Assembly (NCBI GenBank): GCA_916613615.1
Contig: OU744731.1
Location: forward strand, 11,786,726 to 11,850,725
Length of the DNA: 64,000 nt
Reading direction: 5' to 3'
Source: Steromphala cineraria
Lineage: Eukaryota; Mollusca; Gastropoda; Trochida; Trochidae
The notes beneath the pieces are model-generated. The model ran no database searches. It worked only from the letters and a program-made list of their open reading frames with translations, and was not told where the DNA came from. Below are positions 35,201 to 47,491 of the stretch, piece after piece (position 1 is the stretch's first letter; every line of letters starts with the position of its first letter). A program made the translations under genes and the position numbers.

Positions 35201-36979
35201 GTTGTGTCTTACATCATATCGAATTTACATTTTTTCATTTTGCTCGGTATGTTCTTTGGTATCGTCGAAACAGAAGATAACAACAGTTTTACTTTCAATG
35301 CAGCGCCGACCTTCGGTGTTCTAAATATAGCCACAAGTACTACCCGATTTCGAGTCACGTTCTTTCTATAGAACTCGGGTACATAAGAATCATAAAACAA
35401 TTTCAATAAACGGGTGAATCATAGTTTACAGTATTTCACTAATGATAATCTAATAATAAACGTATCATGAATTACATGAACGTTGTTTTACGGATGACTC
35501 GACCAAATAACGCCAATAAGGTATACTGTATCTAAATATTCCGTGTCCCCATAGTACATTAAGGTCACAGGTATGTTGCTATTTTCAGTCTTGCTGAGTA
35601 AAAGTTATCCCTAAGTTTCGCATGAAAGTTGGCAAACCTCCGGAGATCTTAATTGTACGTATCTATGTCTATATCTAGTATTTCATATCGTCACAGCTAA
35701 TTGTCACAGATCATTCAACAATTTGATAATGTTCATATTTTATTGTCAACAAACATTTCAATAGAATTCAACAATAACAAGTTTTTCAGATGTTCATGGC
35801 ACAAATAAATTAATCACTCACAACCAAGCCATCGTTTCATTACACATTCGTCAAAATAATTTAACATTCATACATTGCAACAACAAAATTCTAAATTTCA
35901 AATTTCATTTACAATATTGTGTATTTCATATAGAATACCATTCATACAATCATAAATGCATTAACCGATAACAACGCATAGATAATTACATATTTATAAA
36001 TACTTTAAGTTGAGATACCTGATATAAATGTTGTAATGTCATGTTTTTATGTCATAAATAAAAACAGTAAAATTTTATTAATAAATATTGTCATGGAAGA
36101 TTGACAAAGGCAAGTCGTTGCGTGAAAAGTTATTATATAAATAAATTATATGAATGAATGATTCTATGTTGCACAGTACTGCCAGAAATCCTAAAAAAAA
36201 TGCTTTTTGGTGTTTTTATCAATAAAATAAAGCTACAGTATATTTGTGGAAATATCTACTGAATTTTTACAACCAATGTAGAATAAATACATATGATTGA
36301 AGAATTTGACAGCAGGAGCAATTGTTTGGGAAAAAAGTTGCAACTAAAAGTAACAGCGTTGAACAACAGAATGCAAAACCAGTCTTTGCGTTTATGCAAA
36401 TGAGGTGAGAAATAAGTGTTGATCTTACATGTATACCTGTAAAAGACTTGTGGTATCAACGTAATGTTGATGACAGACTAAATTAGTATTATGTTATTCT
36501 ATTGTCTTTACAAGTAACAATTGTAGTCAAGCTAAAAAAATAAGCATTTTCAAACCATTTTTGGCAGTACTTTTTACCTTTTAACTTTTAATGAAAGCAC
36601 ATCTTAAATTATCTTAAACATAAATAAAAATGAGGTATGTACACAATGATAATGTAAATACATATATGAAATGATTTGTAGTATAAATAACATGGCATAT
36701 ATAATATAAATATGAGATGATTTCATAAATGCCTAGGTAAAATGAGATTACAATAAATTACAGTTTGATATACTTCAGCTGCATGGAAGAGATATACAAT
36801 AACATTTTAAATGATCATATTTTGTGTATGTTATGAATTAAATTGAATGATTCAACCTTTGATCTGGAAGATTTCAGCTTGTGGACAAAAGTCTAACCTT
36901 AAAATCTTTGGCAAAAGATGTGTGACGTAGAACACGAATACCTTTCAAATAAATAGGAAGAGCGAAATGGTTGAACTTT
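32241..36979. other. No recognised gene
   Basis: 4.7 kb of AT-rich non-coding DNA. Two TCACGTGAC E-boxes lie at 32847-32855 and 32871-32879, and one palindrome at 34806-34863 is listed separately. Chance ORFs at 34737-34949 and 35147-35371 have no motif. Confidence 0.4.
34806..34863. repeat. Long inverted repeat (hairpin), 23-bp arms
   Basis: GGTTCTCGACACCAAGCGAT continues TTG, then a short TCGCTTCGCTC-centred loop, then the mirror CAAATCGCTTGGTGTCTCGAACC. One mismatch in 23. Probably the core of a foldback element. Confidence 0.75.
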
Positions 36980-37335
36980 TAAAGGAGCAGTAGCATGTTT
37001 TTTGATAATTTTATATATATTTTTTTCACTGACAACTGTACGTTAATGCTAAATGTATTATTGTGATAGTGTCAAAAATTTCATAACAGAAACCAATTAT
37101 CCATAGTGAGAGGAGAAGGTATGAAGATTCACCTGAAATCCATCGGCGACAATTCTGTGTGAACACCTTTAATTCATTTTGTGAAAGAAAAAGGAATCGC
37201 ATGGCTAAACTTTACATTATATTTTTGAATTATTACTGCTCCATTTAAATGCATTGTCTTTCAATTGGAAGCATTAATGTTCATTATCCTGACATCACCT
37301 TATATTCCCCCTAAAAACGTGCTACCGCCCCTTTA
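36980..37335. mobile_element. TTAA-targeting MITE, copy 2, in the 3' flank of the first cytokine-like gene
   Basis: TTAA flank on both sides; left end AGGAGCAGTAGCATGTTTTT, right end AAAAACGTGCTACCGCCCCT. It ends only 66 bp beyond the stop codon of the gene at 37402, so it is probably transcribed as part of its 3' UTR. Confidence 0.9.
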
Positions 37336-37401
37336 AAAACCTTAGATACTTGCAACACATTGTCACAAGCACTGGAAAACATCAAGAGTATTCGTACTCT
37401 C

Positions 37402-39697
37402 TCAATCCCATTTACAATGACGTTTACTACGAGCTTCCCTCTTCTTGTAAAATACGGACTTAACCTTTTTGCACCTTATCTTTGCAATCTTTGACTTTCT
37501 TCTCGATTTACCCTTTCTTGATTTTCTATTTTTTGTTGACTTTCCATTTTTGGATTTTTTAACAGAAATTTTGCAACGTCCCAATTTCTTAATAATCTGA
37601 TTCACTGCGTGTCTCATATCGAGAAGAGACACCGCTGTATAGTCTGCCTTGTCGCTGAAGGAGACATCATCATCCAGGGGAAACTCCATGGTGGTGTTCC
37701 TGGTGCAGATACTCGATCCTTCTGGAACCTTCACATCCATTTCTTGCAGAGTAAGCAAGGCATATCTGGCCATCTGGTCTAACCGAGTAGTAAGCCTGGT
37801 TTCACTAGACAGTTGTCGCATTTCCTTTAGCTCAGTTGCAGTGGTCAGCATAGAAGTCAACCACCATGCTGTTTCATATAGGTGTCGAGCCTATAAGAGG
37901 AAAGAATCTTTTAAGAGCATGTTGCGTATCCAAAAATGATTATTTTTTTATTTTGATATAATTTATAGTAAATGATAAAATGTAATGAAAATCATATATG
38001 TTCCTGTTTTTCTCCTATTCATAATATTCAAATATGTTTGAACTGTTGATGTATACAAATGAGTTATTTTTAAATATTGATATACATTTCATGATTTTTT
38101 ATATTAAATAATAAAATATGAAATATGATAATAATCGTACGTACCTGTTTATCACTTGGAATACCCAGTTTTTTATTCTGCTTTTTACTCGCTTTGGGGT
38201 TTAAATCTTTCAAACTGCATTTTCCGTATTTCCGTGCATTTACGTAAATTTTCTTCTCGTTCTGAAATGAAAATAAATATTATCACCTTATGTACCTTTC
38301 AGACATCTTCATTTGTTCAATGTAAAATCATTAAGTAATCTAAATAAATATTATCAAGAAAAGAGTACTCTTCAAAGTTTTTAATACAAAAGAAACGTTT
38401 TGTTTGGTATTGCTCGGTGTTTAAATTTATCGTTCACTCTACCCTAATTGGCGATATCGTCAAAAGGATGGCATACTGAAACATCAACATAATAACCAGT
38501 ATGCCTTATACGAATAGGAATATACATTGATAAGTATTGTATGACATTATTTGAACTAAATACAATTCCCAGTGTAAACGTTCTGTTGAAGGGCGGTAGA
38601 ATCTACAACGCAATTCTCTGACGGTATGTATGAATTATCTTCCTACTACTCCTGATGTCATTTTCTATTACTATATGTTTCAATAATAACCTCAGTATTG
38701 AGACATCGCCCTGACTGTACTATTGCTAAACACGGAACTACCTATATGAAAATGCATCACTGTTTGAAGGGATGGTCGTTTTCATTATGACGTGGACCTA
38801 AAAGCAAATTCATTCAGAAACTACCTTTAGGATATTCTTCGTCGTTTTGAATTTGTGTACAGCTGAATCAGTTTGGTTTTGTGAACATAGAGAGAAAAAT
38901 GATTTAAAAAAAGTTTAAACCTATTTGTTTTGAATTAAAATTTGACGAAAAGATATAAACAAGTCTCAATAGGTAGAACTGTGACATTACACAGTCAAAA
39001 TATTAACCCATAATTCTTTGAGATTTTGGTTAAATGAAAATTCTCAGCCACACGGATGATACTAATACTAATTTCTTTCAAATAATTTACTTACTGCTCT
39101 TTCCAGGGTACAATGCAAAAACAAACAAATATAGTGTAATTTAAGACCATACGATTACATACCGTCTTGAACGAATCCTTTGTTATAAAAATTACACATG
39201 AATAAATAATAAACACTTACCAGATTTTGAATCTCTTTATCAATTACAGGAAGTAGTTGCCCTTCCAGGGCCATCAGGAACTGTGGAATGGCGTGACGGA
39301 GCTTCTTCTTGTGAAGTTTCACAGCAAACCTTGGTGGATGTGGACACACATCTACAGACAGGCGGTATTTGTCATCAAGCTTGTTGTCCGCCATATCGGC
39401 CTGCATTTCTCGAACAGCCTTAGGGGTACATCTAACCCACAGCACCGCAAATATTCCTGCAAGCAATAATTAGGGGAAACGTTTAATAAATAAATATATA
39501 ACTCAAGTAATTAAGAAGCATGAGTTAATAACTCAACATCAACTAGCTCAACATACCTATAGAAATTTAATTTTGGTTAATTTTTACTACTTACAAATGA
39601 TGCGTATCCATGCATCAGTTTTTTATATTAACATAATAATCAATGTACACCCAAACATCTTACCACAATATAAGATATTTTTCACGAGGTGAGGCAT
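37402..39697 (-). CDS. Candidate secreted four-helix cytokine-like protein A, 4 exons, 291 aa
   Basis: Exons on the minus strand: 39697-39664 (ATG, 34 bp), 39456-39221, 38261-38145, 37890-37402 (stop). All introns are GT/AG (gtaaga/gcag, gtaagt/tcag, gtacgt/atag) with phases 1, 0, 0, and the joined frame is open. Exon 1 plus the start of exon 2 give a hydrophobic signal sequence (MPHLVKNILYC then GIFAVLWV), so the product should be secreted. Predicted helices: KLRHAIPQFLMALEG...KEIQNL (about 63-90), ARHLYETAWWLTSMLTTATE (130-156), TTRLDQMARYALLTLQEM (159-182), and YTAVSLLDMRHAVNQIIKKL (211-238). An NTT glycosylation site lies before the last helix. The final 50 or so residues are Lys/Arg-rich with Cys (KKSKNGKSTKNRKSRKGKSR and on). 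I recognise no named domain; the call rests on helix pattern, length, signal peptide and intron phases. It could instead be another kind of basic secreted protein. Confidence 0.7.
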
Positions 39698-41338
39698 GGT
39701 TCTCTTTTGCTAATGGTCTTGTAACTAAAGTGAAGAGAACCATCGTTGCTCAATTTATATGAGAGAATATACCCTGAAACACAGGATTTCCCTAAGTCTG
39801 CTTGAGAAAATCCGGATGGTGACTTAACATACTCGGGGTGCCCTATCAGCCGCCTTGTAATAAGAATGGGTTTACCCGTTAGGATACCCGTAGCTAAAAA
39901 TAACCTAACTAGGTCATCGTCGGATATGGCGATCCCGTGTTTACACAGAGGAAATAAATTATGTGTTTATCTATAGACGTGATGGTCTTTTAACCTTCTA
40001 ATTGAGAAAAGGATAAAAACATATTAATAACAATTTGATTGTTTTTTACATCTTAACAATCATTAGTTTATTGTCATATATGTCATATCTATTATATATA
40101 TCACATGCATGAAATGAATAATGAAAATTATAGTGTTGCTTTAAATTATTGGTATTCTAAATATGTCATTTGATCTATAAATTTTGTTTCGTCACATGAG
40201 ACATGTTTGTTAAATGGAATCTATGACATTGTGATTAATCAGACTGATGTTATCATCTGTCAATTCATAATTCTGAATTTGCAGTGCTTAATAATCATAT
40301 TCCTAAAAGGTACAATATTTTAACCATGAGTTTGATCATAGACGTTAATACTCCATTTTACTAATATTTCTAAAAAAAACCCATAATTTTTGTCATTCTT
40401 TTTCAAATTTGTAATTGTTTTATATATCCTTCAAACTGTGCAAATATTATTTTATCGTTGCAACACATAAATTCCTTTACTAATCAACATTTTGTCTGCA
40501 TGTATACGTACATCCGGGTTTAAAACATGACTTTCAGATATAATACTGCTAGTTTCCACAGGAAAGATTTGCAGAATTTTTGAAGTTCTCATTTACCCAT
40601 TGTTTTAGTTTGAAACAATTCCGCGTTGTTTTGTGTGTGTGAAAAGGATGTCGACTCCGTTGTTTGTATTTCGACCTGTGCACGCTGTCTTACAGTAGAA
40701 ATATCAAATCCAATTAGACAAAATAAATTTTTTTTTATCAAATCTGTAAAACTTGCCTTGATATGTTTCTCAGTTTTATACATTGGTGGATAAATCGTAG
40801 CAAAGGACCCGAATACGACTTGACATGGATCGAGATAAGTAGTCAAATAAAAGATTAAAAATAATGAATGATTCATTAGCGTTTATATATGACTTATCTT
40901 TTTTCAAAACGGGAAGCATATCATATGTGCTATAGAAGGAACTATTACTTGATTGGTACACGTTCACATGTGTATTTTACATTTTACTGGAAATTTTCCT
41001 AATTCATAATGTAATCATCAATGTGAAAAATGAATCATTTTAACAGAAGACATCAATTTAAATTGGGATGTGTACATCGTAAACTGCTGTAGAGAAAGTT
41101 TTTATTGATTAGTCAACACTGTTACATTGATATTGATAAATCAATAAATCATTACAATTCTAGTGACTTAAAACACAAATACCAACCCAAATGAAAAGTG
41201 TCAAATTCTCAAAGAGACTTTATAAGATATATATACCACATTACCGCGATAAAGAAGTCCTTTAAGATTAGTTTGATTTTACAGATATCAATGTCAGAGA
41301 CAATTTCATATAAGTAAAAAACTGATTTTATTAACAGG
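39698..41338. other. Upstream flank of gene A; no further gene recognised
   Basis: Apart from the promoter elements, non-coding. The minus-strand frame 40876-40589 (MNHSLFLIFYLTTYLDPCQ...) begins with a signal-peptide-like stretch but has no supporting exon or motif. Confidence 0.4.
39754..39792 (-). promoter_or_regulatory. TATA box and kappaB-type site of gene A
   Basis: TATAAA (minus strand, 39759-39754) lies 57 bp upstream of the ATG, placing transcription start near 39727. Twenty-four bases further upstream is GGGAAATCC (39792-39784), a full match to the Rel/NF-kappaB half-consensus GGGRNWYYCC minus its last base. An out-of-frame ATG at 39743 lies upstream of the inferred start and should not be transcribed. 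Confidence 0.55.
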
Positions 41339-41612
41339 TTTTTTTTCAAGACCATTTCATTTATATCGTAGCTGTTAGTATTGTTGAAGGGAGAAAGCTC
41401 AAACACTATAATTGCACATATGGATACATATAAAGGCGATAAATCGGTTGACACGATAAAACCAAGAGTGATACGGCGATGAAATTCAGCGAGGCATATA
41501 TACGAAACCTTTCTACGCGTAGAACAGTTCTCTGCTCCAGACAAAATTACGGATTCGAACCACGGACCTCTTGAACTGATGCCGAATGCTAGCCACTGAG
41601 CTACCCCGCCCC
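41339..41612 (-). repeat. tRNA-derived SINE, near full length
   Basis: On the minus strand it opens GGGGCGGGGTAGCTCAGTGG (A-box TAGCTCAGTGG) and about 40 nt later has the B-box GGTTCGAATCC. The unrelated body contains GAACTGTTCTACGCGTAG and CTTTCTCCCTTCAACAATAC. The tail has GATATAAATGAAATGGTCTTG and (A)8. The body and tail match 55528-55730. The tail resembles conserved molluscan SINE 3' parts known to me (GATATAAGTGAAAT), so this is a polymerase III-type retroposon. The long minus-strand ORF here is an artefact of it. Confidence 0.85.
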
Positions 41613-41997
41613 AAATTACACTGTTGAAGTGTAACAAAAGTTGCAACATACTTTGTTCTTAACTATTCAACTCTTCGTGACAAGGAAATCATCATAGTGT
41701 ATTTGAAGGATTGGGTGACATACGGTTCTGTGCATAGCACACATTTGAATTTGAGCCACAGTCGGCGCCGTGAACGGCATAAAGGATGATCTGCTCTATG
41801 TTTGAAGAAAATTAGAGTTAGAAGGACCATTCCCTGTCCAGCATGGAGACACGAGTTGATAGACCTATGTTGATAAGTTGAACACTATGTTCACCAAACA
41901 TATAAGAGTTCCGAAGTGAAGAATAGCTAGTTAATGATCCTTAATTGGCAGCTTTCCATGTGTGTAATCCAGCGCAACATACATAGCCTGGCAAAAG

Positions 41998-42980
41998 AAA
42001 GTACAAACCTCAGTTGAAGGTATCATATGTGTGATGTTCAATTTTCGACGTCGTATTCCTAAACTGAAAAGTACAGGCCTTACTGCATCATTTAAAGAAC
42101 AATTCTATCTGTTTTACCTTAAAAACAAACTCTATGTCAATACTTTGTTCCAAAATTAATTTAATATAGAAACTGTTAACCGACATATTATATATGTGCC
42201 TACAACATTTGAAACAAAGCACTGCATACATTGAACTAGCATATTTTAACAAAACAATGACTTACACACCAATTCATTTATTTAAACTACTGTAAATATG
42301 TGTCATTGTAATTATAATCAGATGCATCCTATGTACATTGTATTATAGATTGTTTTTAATTGAAACAAACTATGGTGTGTGGGTTCTTTTGTCTGAAAGT
42401 TTATGTTTCATCATTATATAAGATCTTCTAAAAGGGGCAGTAACACGTTTTTAGGGGGAATATAAGGTGATGTCAGGAACATGGAAATTATTGGTTCCAA
42501 TTGAAAGACAATGTATTTAAACTAAATGGAGCAGTAATAATTCAAATATCTAACGTAAAGTTTAGCCATGCGATTTATTTTCCTAACACAAAGTGAATTA
42601 AAGGTGTTCACACAAAATGGCCGCCAATGGATTTTATGTGAATATTCATGGTTTGTCCCCTGACAGTGGATGATTGGCTTGTGTAATGAGATTTGACACT
42701 GTCAAAATAATTCATTTAGCATTAACTTACAATTATCAGTGAAAACTTGAAATATAAAATTATCAAAAAACGTGCTACTGTCCCTTTAAGAACAAACCCT
42801 CAGTCAGGTATCATTAGATAGTGTACATGTGAAGAAATATTGCGAAAAGGTCTTTTGGTGTAAATGATTCACTGTTGAGAAACAGAGACGATTCGGACTG
42901 AATGTAAATGCTATATATTCTTCACAAGAATATTTAAACGAGAAAACATTTCTTTCAACATGTCATGTCAGTTCACAATA
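41998..42980 (-). pseudogene. Relic related to the 31.4-32.2 kb locus, split by a MITE
   Basis: Minus-strand 42935-42800 encodes SESSLFLNSESFTPKDLFAI. After the MITE at 42430-42789 the sequence continues with KHKLSDKRTHTP (42420-42385). The same order, TSLVNLFDISPKKLIMKIV then QHKTQGKKKFTP, occurs at 31.39-31.50 kb, and DNA similarity continues downstream to about 42000. So the two loci share an ancestral 3' exon. Stops and the MITE insertion show that this copy is dead. Membership of the cytokine-like family is inferred only through the 31-kb locus. Confidence 0.4.
42430..42789. mobile_element. TTAA-targeting MITE, copy 3 (opposite orientation)
   Basis: Left AGGGGCAGTAACACGTTTTT, right AAAAAACGTGCTACTGTCCCT followed by TTAA. 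It interrupts the relic coding sequence on the minus strand. Confidence 0.9.
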
Positions 42981-45900
42981 AAGAGGTATCAGATCATTTA
43001 ACTTGTCATAAGTAAGTCGCTCCTACCTCAAACAATGACAGTACTAATATAAAGAATTTCTTAAATCAAATATTATGTTATGGACTTAGGGACAAATTCT
43101 TTATACGATGTTTTGTTTTAATTGACGTAAATAATGATAAACTAATGCTATAAATATCATATCTATCATCAGATTCAATATGTACAAGTAGACACTCGCT
43201 CTAATTAGTGTGAAGACAAATAATAACCAGGAAACGTACTGAAGATACATGTAACAAGAATACGTGAACGTTAAACACGTATTTTCTATTTACAACCCTT
43301 TATGGGCATATCTTTTCAAGGACTTAACTTGATAAATCATTACCTCTTTGTCATGTGACCAACATTACATATCTTGTAAATCACTGATTTTGTGGATGCT
43401 AAAATTTCTACTTTAACAATTTGTACAAGAATGATAATAACAAGGGTTACCTTACGTACATAATTTTAGAAATCGCTGTATGTGTTATTAGTCTAAATTT
43501 ACCATAGCATTTAATAAGATAAAGACAAATGAGAATCTTTTAGAACTCATTAAGAATGAATATTTGCGACGCAAGTAGAAATCTTAAAGTTATGGTTCTG
43601 TTCATCGAATAGGAATTTTCCGAATAGTTTAAAGTTAGTTTGTAAGTTGTATTGTTCATAAACCAAGATGGTCAGTTAAGAGAGTGTTCAATTATTGATT
43701 TTGAGCTAAATACACTTAAAGACGAAAATGATAGATGATGTACGGTTAATTCACAGTACTGAACGCATACTTAGAGATACTTGTTTACTTTATGTTAATT
43801 TCTATAATATTCCTTCGTATCTTCTGTAACATCCTTCGTTTTAGCTTAATTCCTAACTCTACATTACTAGTTTCTCATTCATTGTAATTCTAATCATATC
43901 TATTGGCCCCGCGGTTTTATATATAAACTGATATAAAGGAAATATATTTTTGGGGATTCTTGTTAACAAATCATTATCATTTGCACTTGCAAAAATCGTT
44001 AATCGGGAGCATATATTTCTTAATTTGATTTTGTTTTTCACAGAATGAATCATTCATTCTGTTAGAATTCATATGATAATGATACTCTAGAGTTTGATAT
44101 GTCAAGTCAACAGTCAAATGCTATATAAGAAATCTGTTGTTCATAATCTAAATTCTGTAGGTTGTAAACGTTTGCATTCTTACTACGTTATGTTAACATG
44201 TTAATCATCAGAGTGTGAGGTTAACAATATGGATGTTCTGACCAGATAACCTCTTTTAATTTTATTGTTTAGGTTAACATTAACTCTTTGTTATGCTCAT
44301 ATTATGCCATTTCAAGATTTACAATGGTTTCATGGTAACATGTTTGGCAAGATTTATAAGGTTTGAACCTCAACGTTTACAATGTTTATATTCTAACCAT
44401 TTACAGTATCGTTATAATACTAATACATTCTTTTCTATCAAGTGCAAAACAAATGTATCGCAGGTGATGATATGTGCATTATGTCTAAAATGTCTAAAAT
44501 GTCTAAACGAATGAATGGAAATACCACAAAAGTACTATCATTGATTTACCGAGATGATATAGGATAACACTATATATATACATGTCTTCGGTTTGGAATA
44601 TACGAAACGTTCACTTCCATCTGACATGTTTTTAACTTCCTTTCCGTTTCGTAACTACACCTATGCCACCTAGCGGTTTGACAAAACAATAGTTGAAAAA
44701 GTTCGAAACTAAATAGTATATATATAGTAAATACCCAAATAGTATATGTATATGAAAGAATAGCATGACTTCAAGCTAGATATGTTTCGGTATCAATGTT
44801 GTCACATTTTTTGCATTCACTTGTTATGATGATATCATTGAGCTATCAGAAAAGGGTAAAATAAACATATGCAAAACATATTTCATTGTTCAGTTCTGGT
44901 TGTCGTTAAATCAATTTATATTGATGTTTTGGGAACATGTTGAAGCAGATATCTAGAGGAGTTTGTTGAAATGACTAATTACTTACTATCTTCATAATAT
45001 TCATATGCTTACTTTTATTACTCAGCGGTTTCGATATTACATTTATATATGATTTTGTAACTATTATTGCAGTAATAATTCTAATAGGTTAATGAGATTG
45101 AAGAATCCTAGTGATTTAGATAAGACTTTTGCTGAAACCCAGTTCTTCAAATATCTTTGTGATTGGCATTCTATAAGTAAAGAATATTTTTTTATTCTCT
45201 AAGTGCTAAAGAACTCTGGGGCACTTTAGGGATATCTAACTTCTTATCATTGATAGGCGACCACAACAACTTCATTTGTTATAATAACAACCATTCCATA
45301 TTAATTGTAAGTATCTGTGTATATATTCTCTTTTTACGATACCAATTGATCACATGCTTGAAAACGACATTGAGCATGAAATAAGGTGAGGTGAAATAAC
45401 GCCCTTCCGGATACAATTTGGTGAAAATCCATAAACCTTTCTTCATCATTTTACCTACAATAGTATTTGTAACCGTGATATGATATTAAAAAAATTTAAA
45501 TTACAGCTTACATTGGCATTCATTGAGCAAAAGGGCACAATAACCTTTGCAATATCACCTCTAAGATAGTCAACAAAAACAATCTTTTGTAACTTACGTT
45601 AACGATATATCTTTTGTTTCTTATCACACAACCTTAATTGGTTTAAACCTACCTGAATGAGTGATTATGATTGGGGAGAATAATCAGAAATACCATAATT
45701 AACATAAATAAACTTAGGCTGCTCCAATGAACAAACAGCGGGTCCTGATTTAGAGGAAAACACGCCCAATACTTCACCTAAACAGAAAGTAGGCCTTCCA
45801 TTATTAGCTTACAGTTTCCCAAAATTTCTTTACTTAAAAGGCACAGGTGAAACATTGATACCTGGTATTACCTATATCTGTAATTATACATGCTATGAGT

Positions 45901-46358
45901 TTGTAGTCTTGGCGGATGTTAAAATACGTTGTACTGATGTGTAAATGAGGGTTTTAAGGCAAGGAAAATACAAATATCTTCATTATCTATGTAAAAGGAA
46001 ATGCAAAAAGATGTTTAAATAAATAACCCCAAATAACTATCTCTGCAATGAGTTGAAACGACCCTTCAATTTCGAAAACATATTTTCAGTTGAACTTTCT
46101 TCACCAAAACCACGGTTAACCGTAGTTGTTTTACTTGATTTTTGTATGTCTTAAAATAACTGTACCTATGGTAGCTTTGTGGCTTAACGCTTAAGTTACC
46201 CGACTGGCATGTGCAGAGTGGGAATACAAATTAACTGTAGCAAATGTACATTTTGGATGACCCCAGCTGCAATTATCACGAACCAAAGATTAAAAATATA
46301 ACAGATACACATTTTGTGAAATATTGAAAATATATTCATACATGTATGGCTTATAACG
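42981..46358. other. No recognised gene
   Basis: Non-coding AT-rich DNA. A decayed tRNA-like segment may lie at about 46165-46235. ORFs 43859-44053 and 44293-44514 have no recognisable motif. Confidence 0.4.
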
Positions 46359-46537
46359 AAGTAATACTTTCATACAACAAATCCTCTAATAACATGTTGT
46401 GAATAACAGTCCGTGATCTTATGAAGGTGATATGTCTACTATGTATATAAAGTAATACTTACATACAACAAATCCGCTATTCACATGTTGTGAATAACAT
46501 TTCGTGATCTTATAAAGGTAATATGTCTGCTATGTTG
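46359..46537. repeat. Two-copy tandem duplication, about 89-bp unit
   Basis: The unit AGTAATACTTTCATACAACA ... ATATGTCTACTATG is repeated once with roughly 85-90 per cent identity by eye (second copy starts near 46449). Not coding. Confidence 0.85.
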
Positions 46538-47167
46538 AATACCCGCTCTTCTTGGAAGTGAACAATATAGAACCTATCGTATCTTATCCATTCCCAAGAA
46601 ATAAGATATGTCGATATCACAAGCCATAGACTTAGCGATGTAGATGAAGAAACATACAGGTATGCTCGTAGCAATGTCGATGGTGATTCAGATCATGCCA
46701 CAATCAATACATACACCAGGTACGTCAAACACATTTAACTTTCTACTTATATGCGTCTTAATCAGTCAGTTGTGTCAATTCTATGAAAAGTGATTCATAA
46801 GTATTGTACTGATCAGCGCTCTTCCGGGAAACTCGCATTTCGCCGAATCAACATTAGCGTTCGAATTCGAACACACGCGGTCAAGGCTGTAGTAAATTCG
46901 TATTTGTTTATGTTTATTTTTCGCTTTTTGGGGGGGATGGGCTTAACAAGAGTTCGATTAAGCAACGTATCTCGGTTTACGTAAAAAAAGTAAAGTTAGA
47001 AAATGAAATAAACGTGCCACGGCCCCTTAGGAAATAATCTATCATCTCTATATAGAGAACATTACCGACCAACCCACTATTTAAAATTTACGTATGACGT
47101 GTATCAATATCATGCTAGTTAATCCAGCGTCAACGTACCGATATTTCTCCTCTATGAACCCTTGACC
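46538..47167. other. No recognised feature
   Basis: Non-coding; a lone STAT-type palindrome TTCCGGGAA at 46822-46830 has no gene beside it. Confidence 0.35.
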
Positions 47168-47180
47168 TAGAGTGGACTAG

Positions 47181-47491
47181 GTAGGTTGGTAGGTAGGTGG
47201 ATTTAAGGGCGACGTTGGGCCACAAATGACCTATATGCGCCCTGCATTAAAAGGTAATGTTAAAATATTGTTAAAAAAAAGAAACGATTAAAAGATTAGA
47301 TAATGTCATATTTGCCTGTGTTTTTGACAAAATCTAAAAGTGACCTTTGAACTTCGCCAAACATCAAGTTTTCTCCTAATATGGGTCTAATTGAGAAGAC
47401 GTTTGATTTTGAGATAACAACCTCTCTGAGGTCCTGGCGTTGCTCGTTATGACCTTCACATTCTAAGAGAAAATGAAAGATTGTTTCTGGT
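47181..47491 (-). mobile_element. 5'-truncated LINE with 13-bp target-site duplication
   Basis: The direct repeat 'tagagtggactag' occurs at 47168-47180 and 47492-47504, exactly bounding the insert. On the minus strand the insert encodes ETIFHFLLECEGHNEQRQ and FVKNTGKYDII, the end of a retrotransposon ORF2 (H-x4-C half of the knuckle). It then ends in a 3' UTR with GGCCCAACGTCGCCCTTAAA and a (CCTA)n-type tail (47181-47200). Clade uncertain (CR1/RTE/Jockey-like). Confidence 0.85.

Noticed and set aside
40589..40876. 95-codon minus ORF with a signal-peptide-like start
   Set aside because: No motif or partner exon, and the only TATA-like sequence lies too close to the ATG. Considered as another cytokine-like member but exon structure does not fit.
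41209..41649. 146-codon minus ORF containing GVAQWLAFGISSRGPWFESV
   Set aside because: Classic translation of a tRNA-like SINE head; not a gene.
46822..46830. STAT-type palindrome TTCCGGGAA
   Set aside because: No gene nearby; a 9-mer is expected by chance in such a window.
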